DNA of 64,000 nucleotides from Candidatus Obscuribacter phosphatis (GCA_001899315.1 MOYA01000001.1:2208599-2272598), one strand, 5' to 3'; counted from the first letter of the stretch, positions 16,647 to 26,053 are shown. Notes: a model not told the origin generated them from the sequence alone. Numbers and translations are program-made.

Positions 16647-17639
16647 ATGGCTCAAAACAAAAATGGTCAGACCGGCAACGCTAACCTTGAGGTAACGGGA
16701 GTTACTTTTGTGCAAGATGATAATGAAAGTGCCAAGCAAGACACAGCGGTCAACCAAGATAAGGCCAGGAAGCAGAATATCAAGAAAGCATCTTTTCAAC
16801 TAAGCCCCGAAGACCTAGGTCGACTTAATACCAATAAAGGCTTGCTGCACCTTCTCAAAGCCAAAGACATCAGGGTGCGTGATGTACTGGAAGAAATCAA
16901 GTACGAAGAAGAGCTGATCAAGCTGCAAATAGAACTGGTCAAACTGCAGCGCTGGGTGCAAAACAACAACAAGCGCGTGGTTGTCATATTCGAGGGCAGA
17001 GACGCTGCCGGTAAGGGCGGCACAATTAGAAGATTTACCGAACACCTCAATCCACGAGCGATGCGAGTAGTAGCCTTGCCTAAGCCCACCGAAGCCGAAA
17101 AAGGGCAGTGGTACTTTCAACGCTATACGGTGCAATTGCCCAATCCGGGCGAAATAGTCTTCTTTGACCGCTCCTGGTATAACCGTGCCGTGGTCGAACC
17201 GGTAAACGGCTTTTGCACCAAAACCGAATACAACCGCTTTATTCAGCAGGTTCCCGAGTTTGAGCACATGCTCTACGAAGACGGCATCACCTTAATCAAA
17301 TTCTGGTTCTCTATTTCAAAAGAAGAACAGGAAAAGCGCTTTGAATCGAGAAAAGTCAACCCGCTTAAACAATGGAAGCTGAGCCCAATTGACCAAACCG
17401 CCCAAGACAAATGGGAACTCTACACCCACTACAAAGAAGAGATGTTCAGCAAGACTCACACCTCTTATAGCCCCTGGATTTTGGTGAAAGCCAACAATAA
17501 ACTGCGGGCGAGGCTGGAGAGTATCAGGTATGTCCTCAATCTCTTGCCCTACGAAGAGAAAAACGACGGCAAAGTAAGGCTCTGCCCAGATCCAAACATT
17601 GTCAGCCGCTTCCACCGTAACGTCATCAAGATTGATTGA
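16647..17639 (+). CDS. ppk2: Polyphosphate kinase 2 family protein
   Basis: 330 aa from the ATG at 16647, which has AGAGG 5 nt upstream; in-frame ATGs at 16632 and 16566 are alternatives, the last overlapping the divergent gene. The core holds Walker A GRDAAGKGG (about 117-125), a TEHLNPRAMRVVALPKPTE segment, and Walker B plus lid FFDRSWYNRAVVEPVNGFC. These are hallmarks of single-domain PPK2 enzymes of the ADP- or GDP-phosphorylating class, which use polyphosphate as phosphate donor in the cytoplasm. The N-terminal 50 residues are polar and likely disordered. With the Pit transporter 13 kb away, it fits an organism that stores polyphosphate. Confidence 0.93.
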   Translation: MAQNKNGQTGNANLEVTGVTFVQDDNESAKQDTAVNQDKARKQNIKKASFQLSPEDLGRLNTNKGLLHLLKAKDIRVRDVLEEIKYEEELIKLQIELVKLQRWVQNNNKRVVVIFEGRDAAGKGGTIRRFTEHLNPRAMRVVALPKPTEAEKGQWYFQRYTVQLPNPGEIVFFDRSWYNRAVVEPVNGFCTKTEYNRFIQQVPEFEHMLYEDGITLIKFWFSISKEEQEKRFESRKVNPLKQWKLSPIDQTAQDKWELYTHYKEEMFSKTHTSYSPWILVKANNKLRARLESIRYVLNLLPYEEKNDGKVRLCPDPNIVSRFHRNVIKID

Positions 17640-17670
17640 TATCAAGCACTAAGTATTGAACCGGCGCTTC

Positions 17671-17676
17671 TATAAT
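17671..17676 (+). promoter_or_regulatory. -10 box placing transcription start at the first ATG of the five-gene operon
   Basis: A perfect TATAAT ends 7 nt before the ATG at 17684. No Shine-Dalgarno is present between them. Transcription would therefore begin at or within a base or two of the A of the ATG, giving a leaderless mRNA. The -35 region is weak. Confidence 0.5.
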
Positions 17677-17683
17677 TCTTTGT

Positions 17684-19057
17684 ATGAGCCGGGCCAAAGA
17701 CCTCTATACAACCGAAGCAGTGCTTGCCATGGCACCGGATGCCGCTTCTGCCAAGAACGGCAGCGACCTGGCAAACAGCCGCAAATGGCAAAACCTTGGT
17801 GCGGCCGAAAACTGCCTCTGGGGTGAATGTCAAGGCAGCGGCAGCAAGCCTTACCAGACCAGAATCGATCTAGGCGGTCCAGCCTTCAAATGTTCTTGTC
17901 CAAGCCGCAAGTTTCCCTGTAAACATGGGCTCGCCTTGCTGCTAATCGCCATAAAGGCAGATGAACTATTCAATGTGGGCGAGCCGCCTGACTGGGTGAG
18001 TGAATGGCTGGCCGCCCGAGGCGAAAGAGCAGTCAAGAAGAAGGAAAAAGAAGAGAAACCGAAAAGCGAAGAAGAACTGCAAAAGCAAGAAGCTTCAAAA
18101 GAGAAGAGAAAGCAAGGCCGCATTGACAACGTTGAAAGCGGCATCGATGAACTTGTCACCTTCATGAAAGATGTGCTTAGGCAGGGTACCGCCCAAATTC
18201 AAAACAAGCCGATAAGCTACTTTCAAGAGAGAGCAGCAAGATTAATTGATGCCCAGGCGCCGGGTCTGGCTAATAGAGTCATTGATCTATCTGCCACTGC
18301 TGGCGGTGACTGGCAAGGCAATATGCTTGCTGGGCTCGGGCAACTCTTTCTTATATGCAAAGCCTTTGAACAATCCAAAAGCAATACGGTGCCTGAATTG
18401 CTCAAGCAAGACATCTATGGTGCAATAGGCTTTAACCAGTCGCAAGAAGAATTGCTAAAAAATGAAGAAAATCGCCTTGATGGGCTTTTCTGCCTACTCG
18501 GTCAGACAGTGACGCTGGAAGACCGACTGCGGGTTCAGCGCAGCTATTTTTATCATATAGAAAGCGGCAACCTAGCTCTTGTCTTAGACTTCGCCCATGG
18601 TATCAGCCCTTTTGCTCGGGTAATGGTTCCGGGCAGCTTTTATCAAGCCTGTCTGGTTTACTTCAAGTCTTCCACTCCGCTCAGAGCCCTTATCAAAGAC
18701 ATTGGTTCCAGGCTGGAAGACTTTCATTTCGACTGGCAATTAAAAGGCGAAACAGTAGAGAGCGCAAGACATTTTCTTAGCCGTTTGCTTAGCGAGAATC
18801 CCTTTATAGACAGCCGTCCCATAATTTTCTCGCGCTGCAGAGTTTTCCATCTTAACCATAACTGGTGGCTTAGAGATAAAGAAGACAATCACCTGCCCAT
18901 AAAGACCGGCGCGCTCGACCTTTGGCCGCTTGTTGCCTTTAGCGGTGGTGGCGAGATTGACTTACTGGCAGATTTTGACGGACAGACAGCCGTGCCAATT
19001 TTAGCCGCTCATAAGGGTGAAATCTTGCGACTGGAGGCAAAGAAAACCAGTCTATGA
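17684..19057 (+). CDS. SWIM zinc finger protein (YehQ-like), first gene of a five-gene operon
   Basis: 457 aa. The SWIM motif CxCx6CxH is at Cys70, Cys72, Cys79 and His81, inside a FKCSCPSRKFPCKHGLALLL segment. A Lys/Glu-rich coiled stretch (about 117-145) follows, then an alpha-helical C-terminal region of about 300 residues without recognised motifs. SWIM fingers bind zinc and mediate protein or nucleic acid contacts. The next gene overlaps this one by 4 nt (ATGA), and the whole set of SWIM, DUF5691, MoxR, DUF5682 and VWA genes is co-directional and coupled. E. coli YehQ is a SWIM protein next to the MoxR-type YehL, so homology of the modules is likely. The role is unknown. Confidence 0.85.
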   Translation: MSRAKDLYTTEAVLAMAPDAASAKNGSDLANSRKWQNLGAAENCLWGECQGSGSKPYQTRIDLGGPAFKCSCPSRKFPCKHGLALLLIAIKADELFNVGEPPDWVSEWLAARGERAVKKKEKEEKPKSEEELQKQEASKEKRKQGRIDNVESGIDELVTFMKDVLRQGTAQIQNKPISYFQERAARLIDAQAPGLANRVIDLSATAGGDWQGNMLAGLGQLFLICKAFEQSKSNTVPELLKQDIYGAIGFNQSQEELLKNEENRLDGLFCLLGQTVTLEDRLRVQRSYFYHIESGNLALVLDFAHGISPFARVMVPGSFYQACLVYFKSSTPLRALIKDIGSRLEDFHFDWQLKGETVESARHFLSRLLSENPFIDSRPIIFSRCRVFHLNHNWWLRDKEDNHLPIKTGALDLWPLVAFSGGGEIDLLADFDGQTAVPILAAHKGEILRLEAKKTSL

Positions 19058-20694
19058 ACGGCATTCAAGATAAGAAATCGGTGCAGGAAACCTGGCAAGC
19101 TCTTAAAACCAGCTGCATTCTCGGCACGCGCCAGAGCCACAGCCTGCCTGCCGGCAGTGGTCTATTGCTTAAGAAATTGGCTTTTTTGGAAGAAGAACAA
19201 AACAAAGGTCTCTGGCAGTCGACCGAAGATCTGATGCTGGCTAGGCTCGCTCTAGCTTCTCTGGCGCTAAAGCTGAAAGCCCCGATATCAGATGCTCTCA
19301 ATCAAGAACTCAAGCAAGTAAGTTTATCGGCGGCAAAAGAAGATGACAGAGCGGAAGCGCCGCCACGAGCCCTTTCGGTCTTAAATCAATTGCTTACCGA
19401 CACATCTAATGTTGGGCAAAAGCTTATCGGCGATTGGCTCAGCCTCTGCGCCGAGCATAACTATGTCGTAAGCAGACAGAGATTACCTCATCTGCTTGAA
19501 CTCTTTAGAGACAAACCATCTTTGGTGGCAAAGTTGAAAGCTTGCGGCGGCGAGCGCCTTCGCTTTCTCTTGAGCCAAAATCAAGATTGGCACAAGCTCC
19601 TTGAAAATGAAGCTCTGGCCACCGAGAGCATAGAAGAGCTGACGGCGCTCTTTCAAGAAGGCACAGCCAAAGAGAGAACCGACGCCCTTTTGAGATTGAG
19701 AAAGCTTGATTTTACCCAGGCCGAATCTCTTATTGAAAAATGTTTTGTCAAAGAGACTCTAGAGTCAAGGGTCTCAATCTTGCTTGTGCTGGAAAAAAGC
19801 CTCTGCCAGGCAGACCAAATCTTTTTACAAAACAAAGCCCTTGCCGACAAGCGCAAAGAAGTGCGAGAACTAGCCGGGCTTTTGCTCTGCCGGCTGTATA
19901 GCTCGTCTTATAGCCAAAAACTAGTTTCTATTCTCAGGCAGCGCATCAAATTTGGGGAGAAATTTGAGCTTGATTTGAACGATATCGAGAAAGATATCGT
20001 CGACTATGAAGACCTGGTCGTCAAACAAAACACCATGGGAACTTTAGGTACAAAAGCACGCATCGTGCTGAATATGCTGGCACTTGCCGACCCGCTCATT
20101 TTTAAGACTTTCTGTGAGCCGGAAACTCTTGTGCAGCATATAAATGCCAGCGAGTGGCGAGAACCACTTTTATATGGTCTCTTTCAATGCTTGGCAGATT
20201 ATCGCAAAAGCCCCGAAAAGACCCAAGAGCGAGACCAAATTGTCAGTTATTTGACTGATTGTTTGCTTGAAAGCAATGCCGACAATCTTAGAGAATCAAG
20301 TCATGGTATCAATTTTCTAAAATCGCTCAGCCAAGAAAAGACCGAAAAACTTGTCTTGTCGCGTCTGCCTAGATGGAGCGGTAGCGGCGGTAATGCGGCA
20401 CCGCGCCTAGATATGTGGAACTATCTCATTCATCACGATGATGACTGGAGCAAGGATTTTTCTAGAACCATCGCTCAATTTATCATCAAGGAATTGTCTG
20501 AGAAGGTGCCTGCCCTTGGTTATGAGTTTACGATGAACGCAAAACAATTCGCCGCGCGCATGCACCCCGACACGGCAGAATTGGTTCCAGCCCTGCATGC
20601 AGCGGCTATAGACAAAGATTACTTTGCGCAATCGGTTAGTCAGATGGCGGAAATAATAGCTTTAAGGAAAGAACTGCAGGAAGCATTCAAATAA
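19054..20694 (+). CDS. DUF5691 family protein
   Basis: 546 aa, almost entirely alpha-helical and rich in Leu, Lys and Glu, reading like HEAT-type helical repeats. The N-terminal WQALKTSCILGTRQS stretch resembles the start of DUF5691 proteins, which I know as companions of SWIM/MoxR/VWA clusters. No catalytic motif, signal peptide or membrane segment is seen. The ATG overlaps the stop of the SWIM gene (ATGA), and 10 nt with a strong AGAGGAAAG separate its stop from the ATPase gene. A scaffold or substrate-adaptor role for the ATPase is plausible from shape and position only. Confidence 0.78.
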   Translation: MNGIQDKKSVQETWQALKTSCILGTRQSHSLPAGSGLLLKKLAFLEEEQNKGLWQSTEDLMLARLALASLALKLKAPISDALNQELKQVSLSAAKEDDRAEAPPRALSVLNQLLTDTSNVGQKLIGDWLSLCAEHNYVVSRQRLPHLLELFRDKPSLVAKLKACGGERLRFLLSQNQDWHKLLENEALATESIEELTALFQEGTAKERTDALLRLRKLDFTQAESLIEKCFVKETLESRVSILLVLEKSLCQADQIFLQNKALADKRKEVRELAGLLLCRLYSSSYSQKLVSILRQRIKFGEKFELDLNDIEKDIVDYEDLVVKQNTMGTLGTKARIVLNMLALADPLIFKTFCEPETLVQHINASEWREPLLYGLFQCLADYRKSPEKTQERDQIVSYLTDCLLESNADNLRESSHGINFLKSLSQEKTEKLVLSRLPRWSGSGGNAAPRLDMWNYLIHHDDDWSKDFSRTIAQFIIKELSEKVPALGYEFTMNAKQFAARMHPDTAELVPALHAAAIDKDYFAQSVSQMAEIIALRKELQEAFK

Positions 20695-20704
20695 AGAGGA
20701 AAGA

Positions 20705-21787
20705 ATGGACGCCCAATTACTGAGAGAACATGCCGAGAACCAGTACAAAGAAGAACTGGATGCGCTAAGCAGCGTAGATAAGAAGCAAAGACCACCGCGC
20801 TGGAAAATGTCACCGTGGGCGGTGATGACTTATTTGATGGGCGGCAAACTTGAGAACGGCTTTGAGATAAGCCCCAAATACATAGGCAACAGACGCACGA
20901 TCGAAATTGCTGTGGCCACTCTCACCACTGACCGGGCCCTCCTGCTGTTGGGGCTGCCGGGCACAGCCAAGACCTGGGTTGCTGAACACCTGGCAGCGGC
21001 CATCAGCGGCGACTCCACCTTGCTCATTCAGGGCACAGCCGGCACCTCGGAAGAGTCAGTGCGCTACGGTTGGAACTATGCCAGACTTTTGGCTGAGGGA
21101 CCATCGATGCAGGCGCTTGTGCCAAGCCCCATGATGGAAGCGATGAAGGCAGGCAAGACCGCCCGCATAGAAGAGTTAACCCGCATACCAGCTGACGTGC
21201 AGGATACTCTTATTACAATTTTGTCTGAAAAGACTTTGCCTGTGCCCGAGCTTGGCACCGAGATTCAGGCGGTCAAGGGCTTTAACGTCATTGCCACCGC
21301 CAACGACCGCGACAAAGGTGTGAACGATCTTTCCAGCGCCCTCAAGCGCCGCTTCAACACGGTGATTCTGCCGGTGCCCGCCACCATAGAGGAAGAAATC
21401 GATATTGTTACCAGACGCACCGAAGCCATGGGTAAAGCCCTGGAGCTACCGGCAGAAAAGCCCGCCATAGAAGAAATCACCAGGGTTGTGCAGATTTTCA
21501 GAGAGCTTAGAAGTGGCGCCACCCTGGACGGCAAAACAAAATTACGCTCGCCTTCAGGCTCGATGAGCACCGCTGAAGCAATTTCGGTGATGAATAACGG
21601 ACTGGCTCTCAGTGGTCATTTCGGCGACGGCGCCCTAAAAGCAGAAGACCTGGCGGCGGGTATAGTGGGAGCCGTGGTCAAAGACCCGGTGCAAGACAGC
21701 CTGGTCTTGAAAGAGTATCTAGAAACAGTTGTAAAAGAGCGTGATGACTGGAAAGACTTTTATCGCTCCATAAGGCACTTGCTCTAA
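20705..21787 (+). CDS. MoxR-family AAA+ ATPase (YehL-like)
   Basis: 360 aa. Walker A GLPGTAKT is at about residues 82-89. The Walker B region is replaced by the MoxR-type TARIEELTRIPADVQDTL, sensor 1 is in FNVIATANDRD, and the arginine-finger segment SSALKRRFN follows. A helical lid domain ends the protein. MoxR ATPases act with VWA-domain partners as chaperones that load metals or remodel complexes. Here the VWA gene is two genes downstream. AGAGGAAAG precedes the ATG, and the stop overlaps the next start (TAATG). Confidence 0.92.
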   Translation: MDAQLLREHAENQYKEELDALSSVDKKQRPPRWKMSPWAVMTYLMGGKLENGFEISPKYIGNRRTIEIAVATLTTDRALLLLGLPGTAKTWVAEHLAAAISGDSTLLIQGTAGTSEESVRYGWNYARLLAEGPSMQALVPSPMMEAMKAGKTARIEELTRIPADVQDTLITILSEKTLPVPELGTEIQAVKGFNVIATANDRDKGVNDLSSALKRRFNTVILPVPATIEEEIDIVTRRTEAMGKALELPAEKPAIEEITRVVQIFRELRSGATLDGKTKLRSPSGSMSTAEAISVMNNGLALSGHFGDGALKAEDLAAGIVGAVVKDPVQDSLVLKEYLETVVKERDDWKDFYRSIRHLL

Positions 21788-24240
21788 TGATATTCGGTAT
21801 CAGGCACCACGGACCTGGCTCGGCAGCCAGCTTGGAAAAGGCTCTGAGAGAATTTGAGCCCGACATAGTATTGATAGAGGGACCGCCCGAGGCCAACCCG
21901 CTTATCAAATATGTTGCGCCAGGCAGTGAACTGATACCACCGGTGGCATTACTCGCCTATGCCGGCGATGATGCCAGACAAGCTTGTTACTATCCCTTTG
22001 CCGAATTTTCGCCTGAATGGCGAGCTATGCTCTATGCCAACGAAAAAGGCTTGCCCTGCCGCTTTATCGATCTAGCGCAAAGCAATTGGCTGGCCCTTTC
22101 TAAACAACTGAAAGAAGAGAAAATAGCAGCGCTCAGCCAAACTGAGCTAAATAGCGACCCGAACGCAGAAAATCGAGAGAATCTAGAAGCTCCAGAAGTT
22201 TCAGACATTTTGCCAGATGCTGAAAGCGAGACAGATAACGAGGACGAAAGCTTAACCAAGCTGGACGACAGCAAAGATAAAACACCTCCGATACATAGAG
22301 ATCCAATCGGCACCCTGGCTAGAGCCGCCGGTTATGAAGACTCTGAAGTCTTTTGGGAACAGTTGATTGAACAAAGAAAACAGAAAGAAGGCAATGCCTG
22401 CGGCATATTTTCGGCACTTCTTGAGGCGATGAAAGCCTTGCGCGCGCAAGAGCTTGAGAGCAAAGAAAATGGCGATCTCAACCAAAAGAAATTAGACTAC
22501 GAAGACGAAGAAGACAACCTAATTGAACCTTTGCGTGAAATAGCAATGAGGCAAAATATAAGGCAAGCAAAAAAAGAGGGCTTTAAAAAACTCGCCATCG
22601 TATGCGGTGCCTGGCACGCCCCCGCCCTTACTGATGAAATAATCGAAGGTAAAGGACAAGCCAAAATAGACGCTGCCGCCCTCAAGGGGCTACCCAAACA
22701 AAAACTGGAAACCACCTGGATTCCCTGGACAAATGGCAGACTCTCTTTTGCCAGCGGCTATGGGGCGGGCATAACAGCGCCCGGCTGGTACGAACATATC
22801 TTTTCTACCGAAGGCGACCCCACCTTGCCCTGGCTGGTCAAGGCTGCCAGCTTTTTGCGCGCGGAAGATCTAGACGCTTCATCAGCCCAGGTTATTGACG
22901 CCGTGCGCCTGACGGAAGCCCTCACTTCTCTAAGAGAACTGCCGCATCCCGGGCTTTCTGAAATAAACGAGGCCATACTTGCTTGCCTGCTTGGCGGCAA
23001 CCCTTTACCTCTAAGTTTGATCCAAAACAAGTTGCTTATTGGTGAAAAACTCGGGCAGGTGCCGCCTGACATACCAGGCACACCGCTGACAAATGACACC
23101 TTGCGTCAAAGCCAAAAACTTAGAATAAAGCAAGAAGCACTGAGCAAGACGCTAGAGCTTGACTTGCGCAAACCCCTAGACTTAGAACGCAGCTACTTTC
23201 TTAATAGGCTGAATATATTGAACGTAGCTTGGGGAGAGAAGCAAAAGAACCGCATCAAAACGAGCACCTTCCACGAAAACTGGAAACTTGAGTGGAGACC
23301 AGAAATGAGCCTGGCTCTAATTGAAGCTTCAATATGGGGCAAGACTCTCATCGAAGCCTCTTCGAACAAACTCATGGATGCAGCGACAAAATGTACTTCT
23401 TTCAAAATTTTAGTAGTGCTGCTTGGGCAAGCACTGGAAGCCAATCTCGAAGAGTCTATAAAGGGCTCGATGCGCCTAGCCAGCGAGCGCTCGAATGCCA
23501 GCCTGGATGTTTCCGAGCTGATGAGCGCCTTGCCTGTTCTGGTGAGCATTTCTCGCTATGGCAATGTCAGAGAAATTGACGCCGAACTGGTGAAAAGTCT
23601 GGTCGGGCATCTGGCCGAAAAGGTAATTATCAACCTAGAAGCAGCACTGGTCAGCCTTGATGACGATGCCGCCCGCTCTATGATGCGACTGATTAGTGAC
23701 TGCGAAGAAGCTCTGAGAATTTACGAAGAAGATAGATATATAGGCGAACTCTATACTTTACTGGGCAGATTAGCTCGGAAGCCTTCTATTCACCCACTTA
23801 TCAGCGGCAAAACCACTAAATTATTGTTTGATGCCCGCCGACTCAATGAAGAAGAGGCTCGTACAATAATGCAGTTTAGTCTTTCAAAAGCATCAAGCCA
23901 TGCCTATAGCGGTATGTGGCTAGAAGGATTTCTCACCGACAATGCCCAAGTGCTCATCCATGACCATACTTTCTTTCAAGTGGTGGACAGTTGGCTGCAA
24001 AGTCTAGAGACTGAACAGTTTCAAGAGCTCTTGCCTCTATTGCGAAAAGTGATGGGACCTTACAGCATCGCCGAAAAACGAAATATTCAAGAGCGTGCCC
24101 TCAGTCAAACAAATTGGCAAGCCAAAGAGGAAGAAGCAGCGAGCGATAACGATCTTTTGCTCTTGCCGGTACTAGATAAGGTGCTCAGTCTTTTGGGGGC
24201 AAATCTAGCCGATCGGCAGACTGATGAGGTGCAAGCATGA
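21787..24240 (+). CDS. DUF5682 family protein (YehM-like)
   Basis: 817 aa. It opens with the family signature IFGIRHHGPGSAASLEKAL (His7, His8) followed by PDIVLIEGPPEAN (Glu31). That layout, with conserved His and Glu near the N-terminus, recalls the EreA/ChaN/TraB-type fold, in which such residues form the active site, so a hydrolase is possible. Residues about 115-165 are an acidic low-complexity insert. A second conserved segment, AIVCGAWHAPAL, near residue 278 carries another His. The remaining 500 residues are alpha-helical. No signal peptide is present. Start and stop codons overlap both neighbouring genes, implying fixed stoichiometry with the ATPase and the VWA protein. Confidence 0.83.
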   Translation: MIFGIRHHGPGSAASLEKALREFEPDIVLIEGPPEANPLIKYVAPGSELIPPVALLAYAGDDARQACYYPFAEFSPEWRAMLYANEKGLPCRFIDLAQSNWLALSKQLKEEKIAALSQTELNSDPNAENRENLEAPEVSDILPDAESETDNEDESLTKLDDSKDKTPPIHRDPIGTLARAAGYEDSEVFWEQLIEQRKQKEGNACGIFSALLEAMKALRAQELESKENGDLNQKKLDYEDEEDNLIEPLREIAMRQNIRQAKKEGFKKLAIVCGAWHAPALTDEIIEGKGQAKIDAAALKGLPKQKLETTWIPWTNGRLSFASGYGAGITAPGWYEHIFSTEGDPTLPWLVKAASFLRAEDLDASSAQVIDAVRLTEALTSLRELPHPGLSEINEAILACLLGGNPLPLSLIQNKLLIGEKLGQVPPDIPGTPLTNDTLRQSQKLRIKQEALSKTLELDLRKPLDLERSYFLNRLNILNVAWGEKQKNRIKTSTFHENWKLEWRPEMSLALIEASIWGKTLIEASSNKLMDAATKCTSFKILVVLLGQALEANLEESIKGSMRLASERSNASLDVSELMSALPVLVSISRYGNVREIDAELVKSLVGHLAEKVIINLEAALVSLDDDAARSMMRLISDCEEALRIYEEDRYIGELYTLLGRLARKPSIHPLISGKTTKLLFDARRLNEEEARTIMQFSLSKASSHAYSGMWLEGFLTDNAQVLIHDHTFFQVVDSWLQSLETEQFQELLPLLRKVMGPYSIAEKRNIQERALSQTNWQAKEEEAASDNDLLLLPVLDKVLSLLGANLADRQTDEVQA

Positions 24241-25454
24241 GCGACGACAAACAAAATCAAGTCGAGAAAGAGCATAAAGACGAGAAAGAACGTAAAGACG
24301 AGAAAGAAAGAATTAGACGCTGGCGCCTCGCCCTCGGTGCCGGCAGTGAAAGCGGTGCTCATGGTGCTGAAGAATTCGGTTTATCTGCTGATGACCTGAA
24401 TATGGACAACGCCTTGTCTCTGCTCTACGACGACGATGAAAGAAGCAAAAAAGCAGAAAGGTCGGCTGGTTTGGGAGCATCTAGCCCAAGGGTGGCCAGG
24501 TGGCTGGGTGATATTCGCAAATATTTTCCCACCACCGTGGTCTCGGTTATGCAAAAAGATGCCATGGAAAAACTCAACCTAAAAAGCATGCTCACCGAGC
24601 CGGAGTTACTTTCCACCCTCACTCCCGACATAAATTTAGTAGCCACTCTTGCTGCTTTGTCTTCGACTTTGCCGACCAAGAGTAAGAGCACGGCTCGCCT
24701 GGTAGTGAAAAAGGTTACAGACGAACTTAGTCGACGGCTGTCTAATCCGATGAGACAGGCGGTTGCCGGTGCCCTCAACAAGGCGAAAAGAAATAATCGC
24801 CCGAGACATTCTGAGATGGATTGGAATCGCACAATCAGGCTTAATCTCAAGCACTATCAGCCCCAGTTCAAAACAGTCATTCCTGAGCGAAGAGTGGGTT
24901 TCAGTCGTAAAAGATCTAGCCTGAAAGACATCATTATGCTGGTCGACCAGAGCGGTTCGATGGCTACATCTGTGGTCTATGCCAGCATTTATGCAGCAGT
25001 GCTGGCCTCAATCAGCGCCCTCAACACCAAACTTGTCGTCTTTGACACTGCCGTGGTCGATCTTTCAGATAAATTGAGCGACCCTGTCGACATTATCTTT
25101 GGCACCCAGCTTGGCGGCGGCACCGACATCAATAGCGCCGTCGGCTATGTCGAGACTCTCATCACAAGACCTAACGAAACTATTTTGGTCTTGATTAGCG
25201 ATCTTTTCGAAGGGGGTAATCAAACGCAGCTAAAGAAAAAACTCTTGCGTCTGAAAGGCATGGGCGTAAACCTCATCGCCCTGCTCGCTTTAAATGACGA
25301 CGGGGCACCGGCTTTCAACCCAGATCTTGCTGCTTTTATGGCGCAAATCGATGCGCCTGCTTTTGCCTGCACACCAGATCAGTTTCCCGAAGTAATGGCA
25401 CTGGCTCTCAACCAAGGCGATATAGCAGGCTGGATAGCAAGAGAAAAGCAATAG
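24237..25454 (+). CDS. VWA domain protein (YehP-like), last gene of the five-gene operon
   Basis: 405 aa. The first 25 residues are a charged Lys/Glu repeat, followed by a helical region and a von Willebrand A domain with a complete MIDAS metal site: DQSGSM (Asp237, Ser239, Ser241), GGGTDINSA and LISDLFEGG. The metal-bound site usually recognises an acidic residue on a partner. MoxR ATPases typically operate on such VWA proteins or their cargo. Its ATG overlaps the DUF5682 stop (ATGA). Its own stop lies 2 nt from the stop of the convergent PEBP gene, so the operon ends without room for a terminator. Confidence 0.9.
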   Translation: MSDDKQNQVEKEHKDEKERKDEKERIRRWRLALGAGSESGAHGAEEFGLSADDLNMDNALSLLYDDDERSKKAERSAGLGASSPRVARWLGDIRKYFPTTVVSVMQKDAMEKLNLKSMLTEPELLSTLTPDINLVATLAALSSTLPTKSKSTARLVVKKVTDELSRRLSNPMRQAVAGALNKAKRNNRPRHSEMDWNRTIRLNLKHYQPQFKTVIPERRVGFSRKRSSLKDIIMLVDQSGSMATSVVYASIYAAVLASISALNTKLVVFDTAVVDLSDKLSDPVDIIFGTQLGGGTDINSAVGYVETLITRPNETILVLISDLFEGGNQTQLKKKLLRLKGMGVNLIALLALNDDGAPAFNPDLAAFMAQIDAPAFACTPDQFPEVMALALNQGDIAGWIAREKQ

Positions 25455-25456
25455 CT

Positions 25457-26053
25457 TTACTTGCGCTGATAGGTACCCATAAGCTCGCCGAAAGCCAGGA
25501 TGTGACCGGCGATGGCTTTCTTGAACTGCTCTTTATCGGCGCCGGCGCTAAGAGGCAGACGGCTGTCGAGGGCATAAACTCTAAAGTAATATCGGTGGGG
25601 TTTGCCTGCCGGCGGCGAGGGTCCGTTATAGCCGGCTTTATCAAAGTCATTTTTGCCCTGCAAAAAACTGGCGGTCTTATACGACTTTTCCACGCCCTCT
25701 TTCAATGCTTGAGTGGAAGGAGCCAAATCATAAAGCATCCAATGCCACCAAGTGCCAACTGGGGCATCAGGATCTTCGCAAGAAACAGCGATACTGACCG
25801 TGCCTTTTGGTACAGCGCTCCATCTTAGCTCGGGTGAAACATCTTGACCATCGGCGGTAAAACGAGCTGGTATAGGCGCATTAGCAGCAAAAGCCGACGT
25901 AGTGAGATTGAGGCGCTCGGCAGCCCGAGCGGCAGGACCCGCCACCATAGGTGGTGCAAAGAGAGCTAAAGCAGAGAAAGCAGAGAAAGCAAAGAAAACA
26001 GAGAGAGCAATACGCCCTGCCCTGACAAATGGCGCCGCTAGTAATCTTTGCAC
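25457..26053 (-). CDS. Secreted YbhB/YbcL-type PEBP (Raf kinase inhibitor-like) protein
   Basis: 198 aa from a GTG at 26053, supported by GGAGGT inside the end of the upstream gene. A long signal-like segment (about 1-44) precedes the PEBP domain: GQDVSPELRWSAVP, the ligand-site CEDPDAP, then GTWWHWMLYDL and a C-terminal GHILAFGELMGTYQR. PEBPs bind phosphate-bearing or anionic ligands in a small pocket; the role of periplasmic members is unclear. The upstream secreted protein gene abuts it directly, with no spacer, so the two form an operon. Confidence 0.88.
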   Translation of the reverse strand: MQRLLAAPFVRAGRIALSVFFAFSAFSALALFAPPMVAGPAARAAERLNLTTSAFAANAPIPARFTADGQDVSPELRWSAVPKGTVSIAVSCEDPDAPVGTWWHWMLYDLAPSTQALKEGVEKSYKTASFLQGKNDFDKAGYNGPSPPAGKPHRYYFRVYALDSRLPLSAGADKEQFKKAIAGHILAFGELMGTYQRK

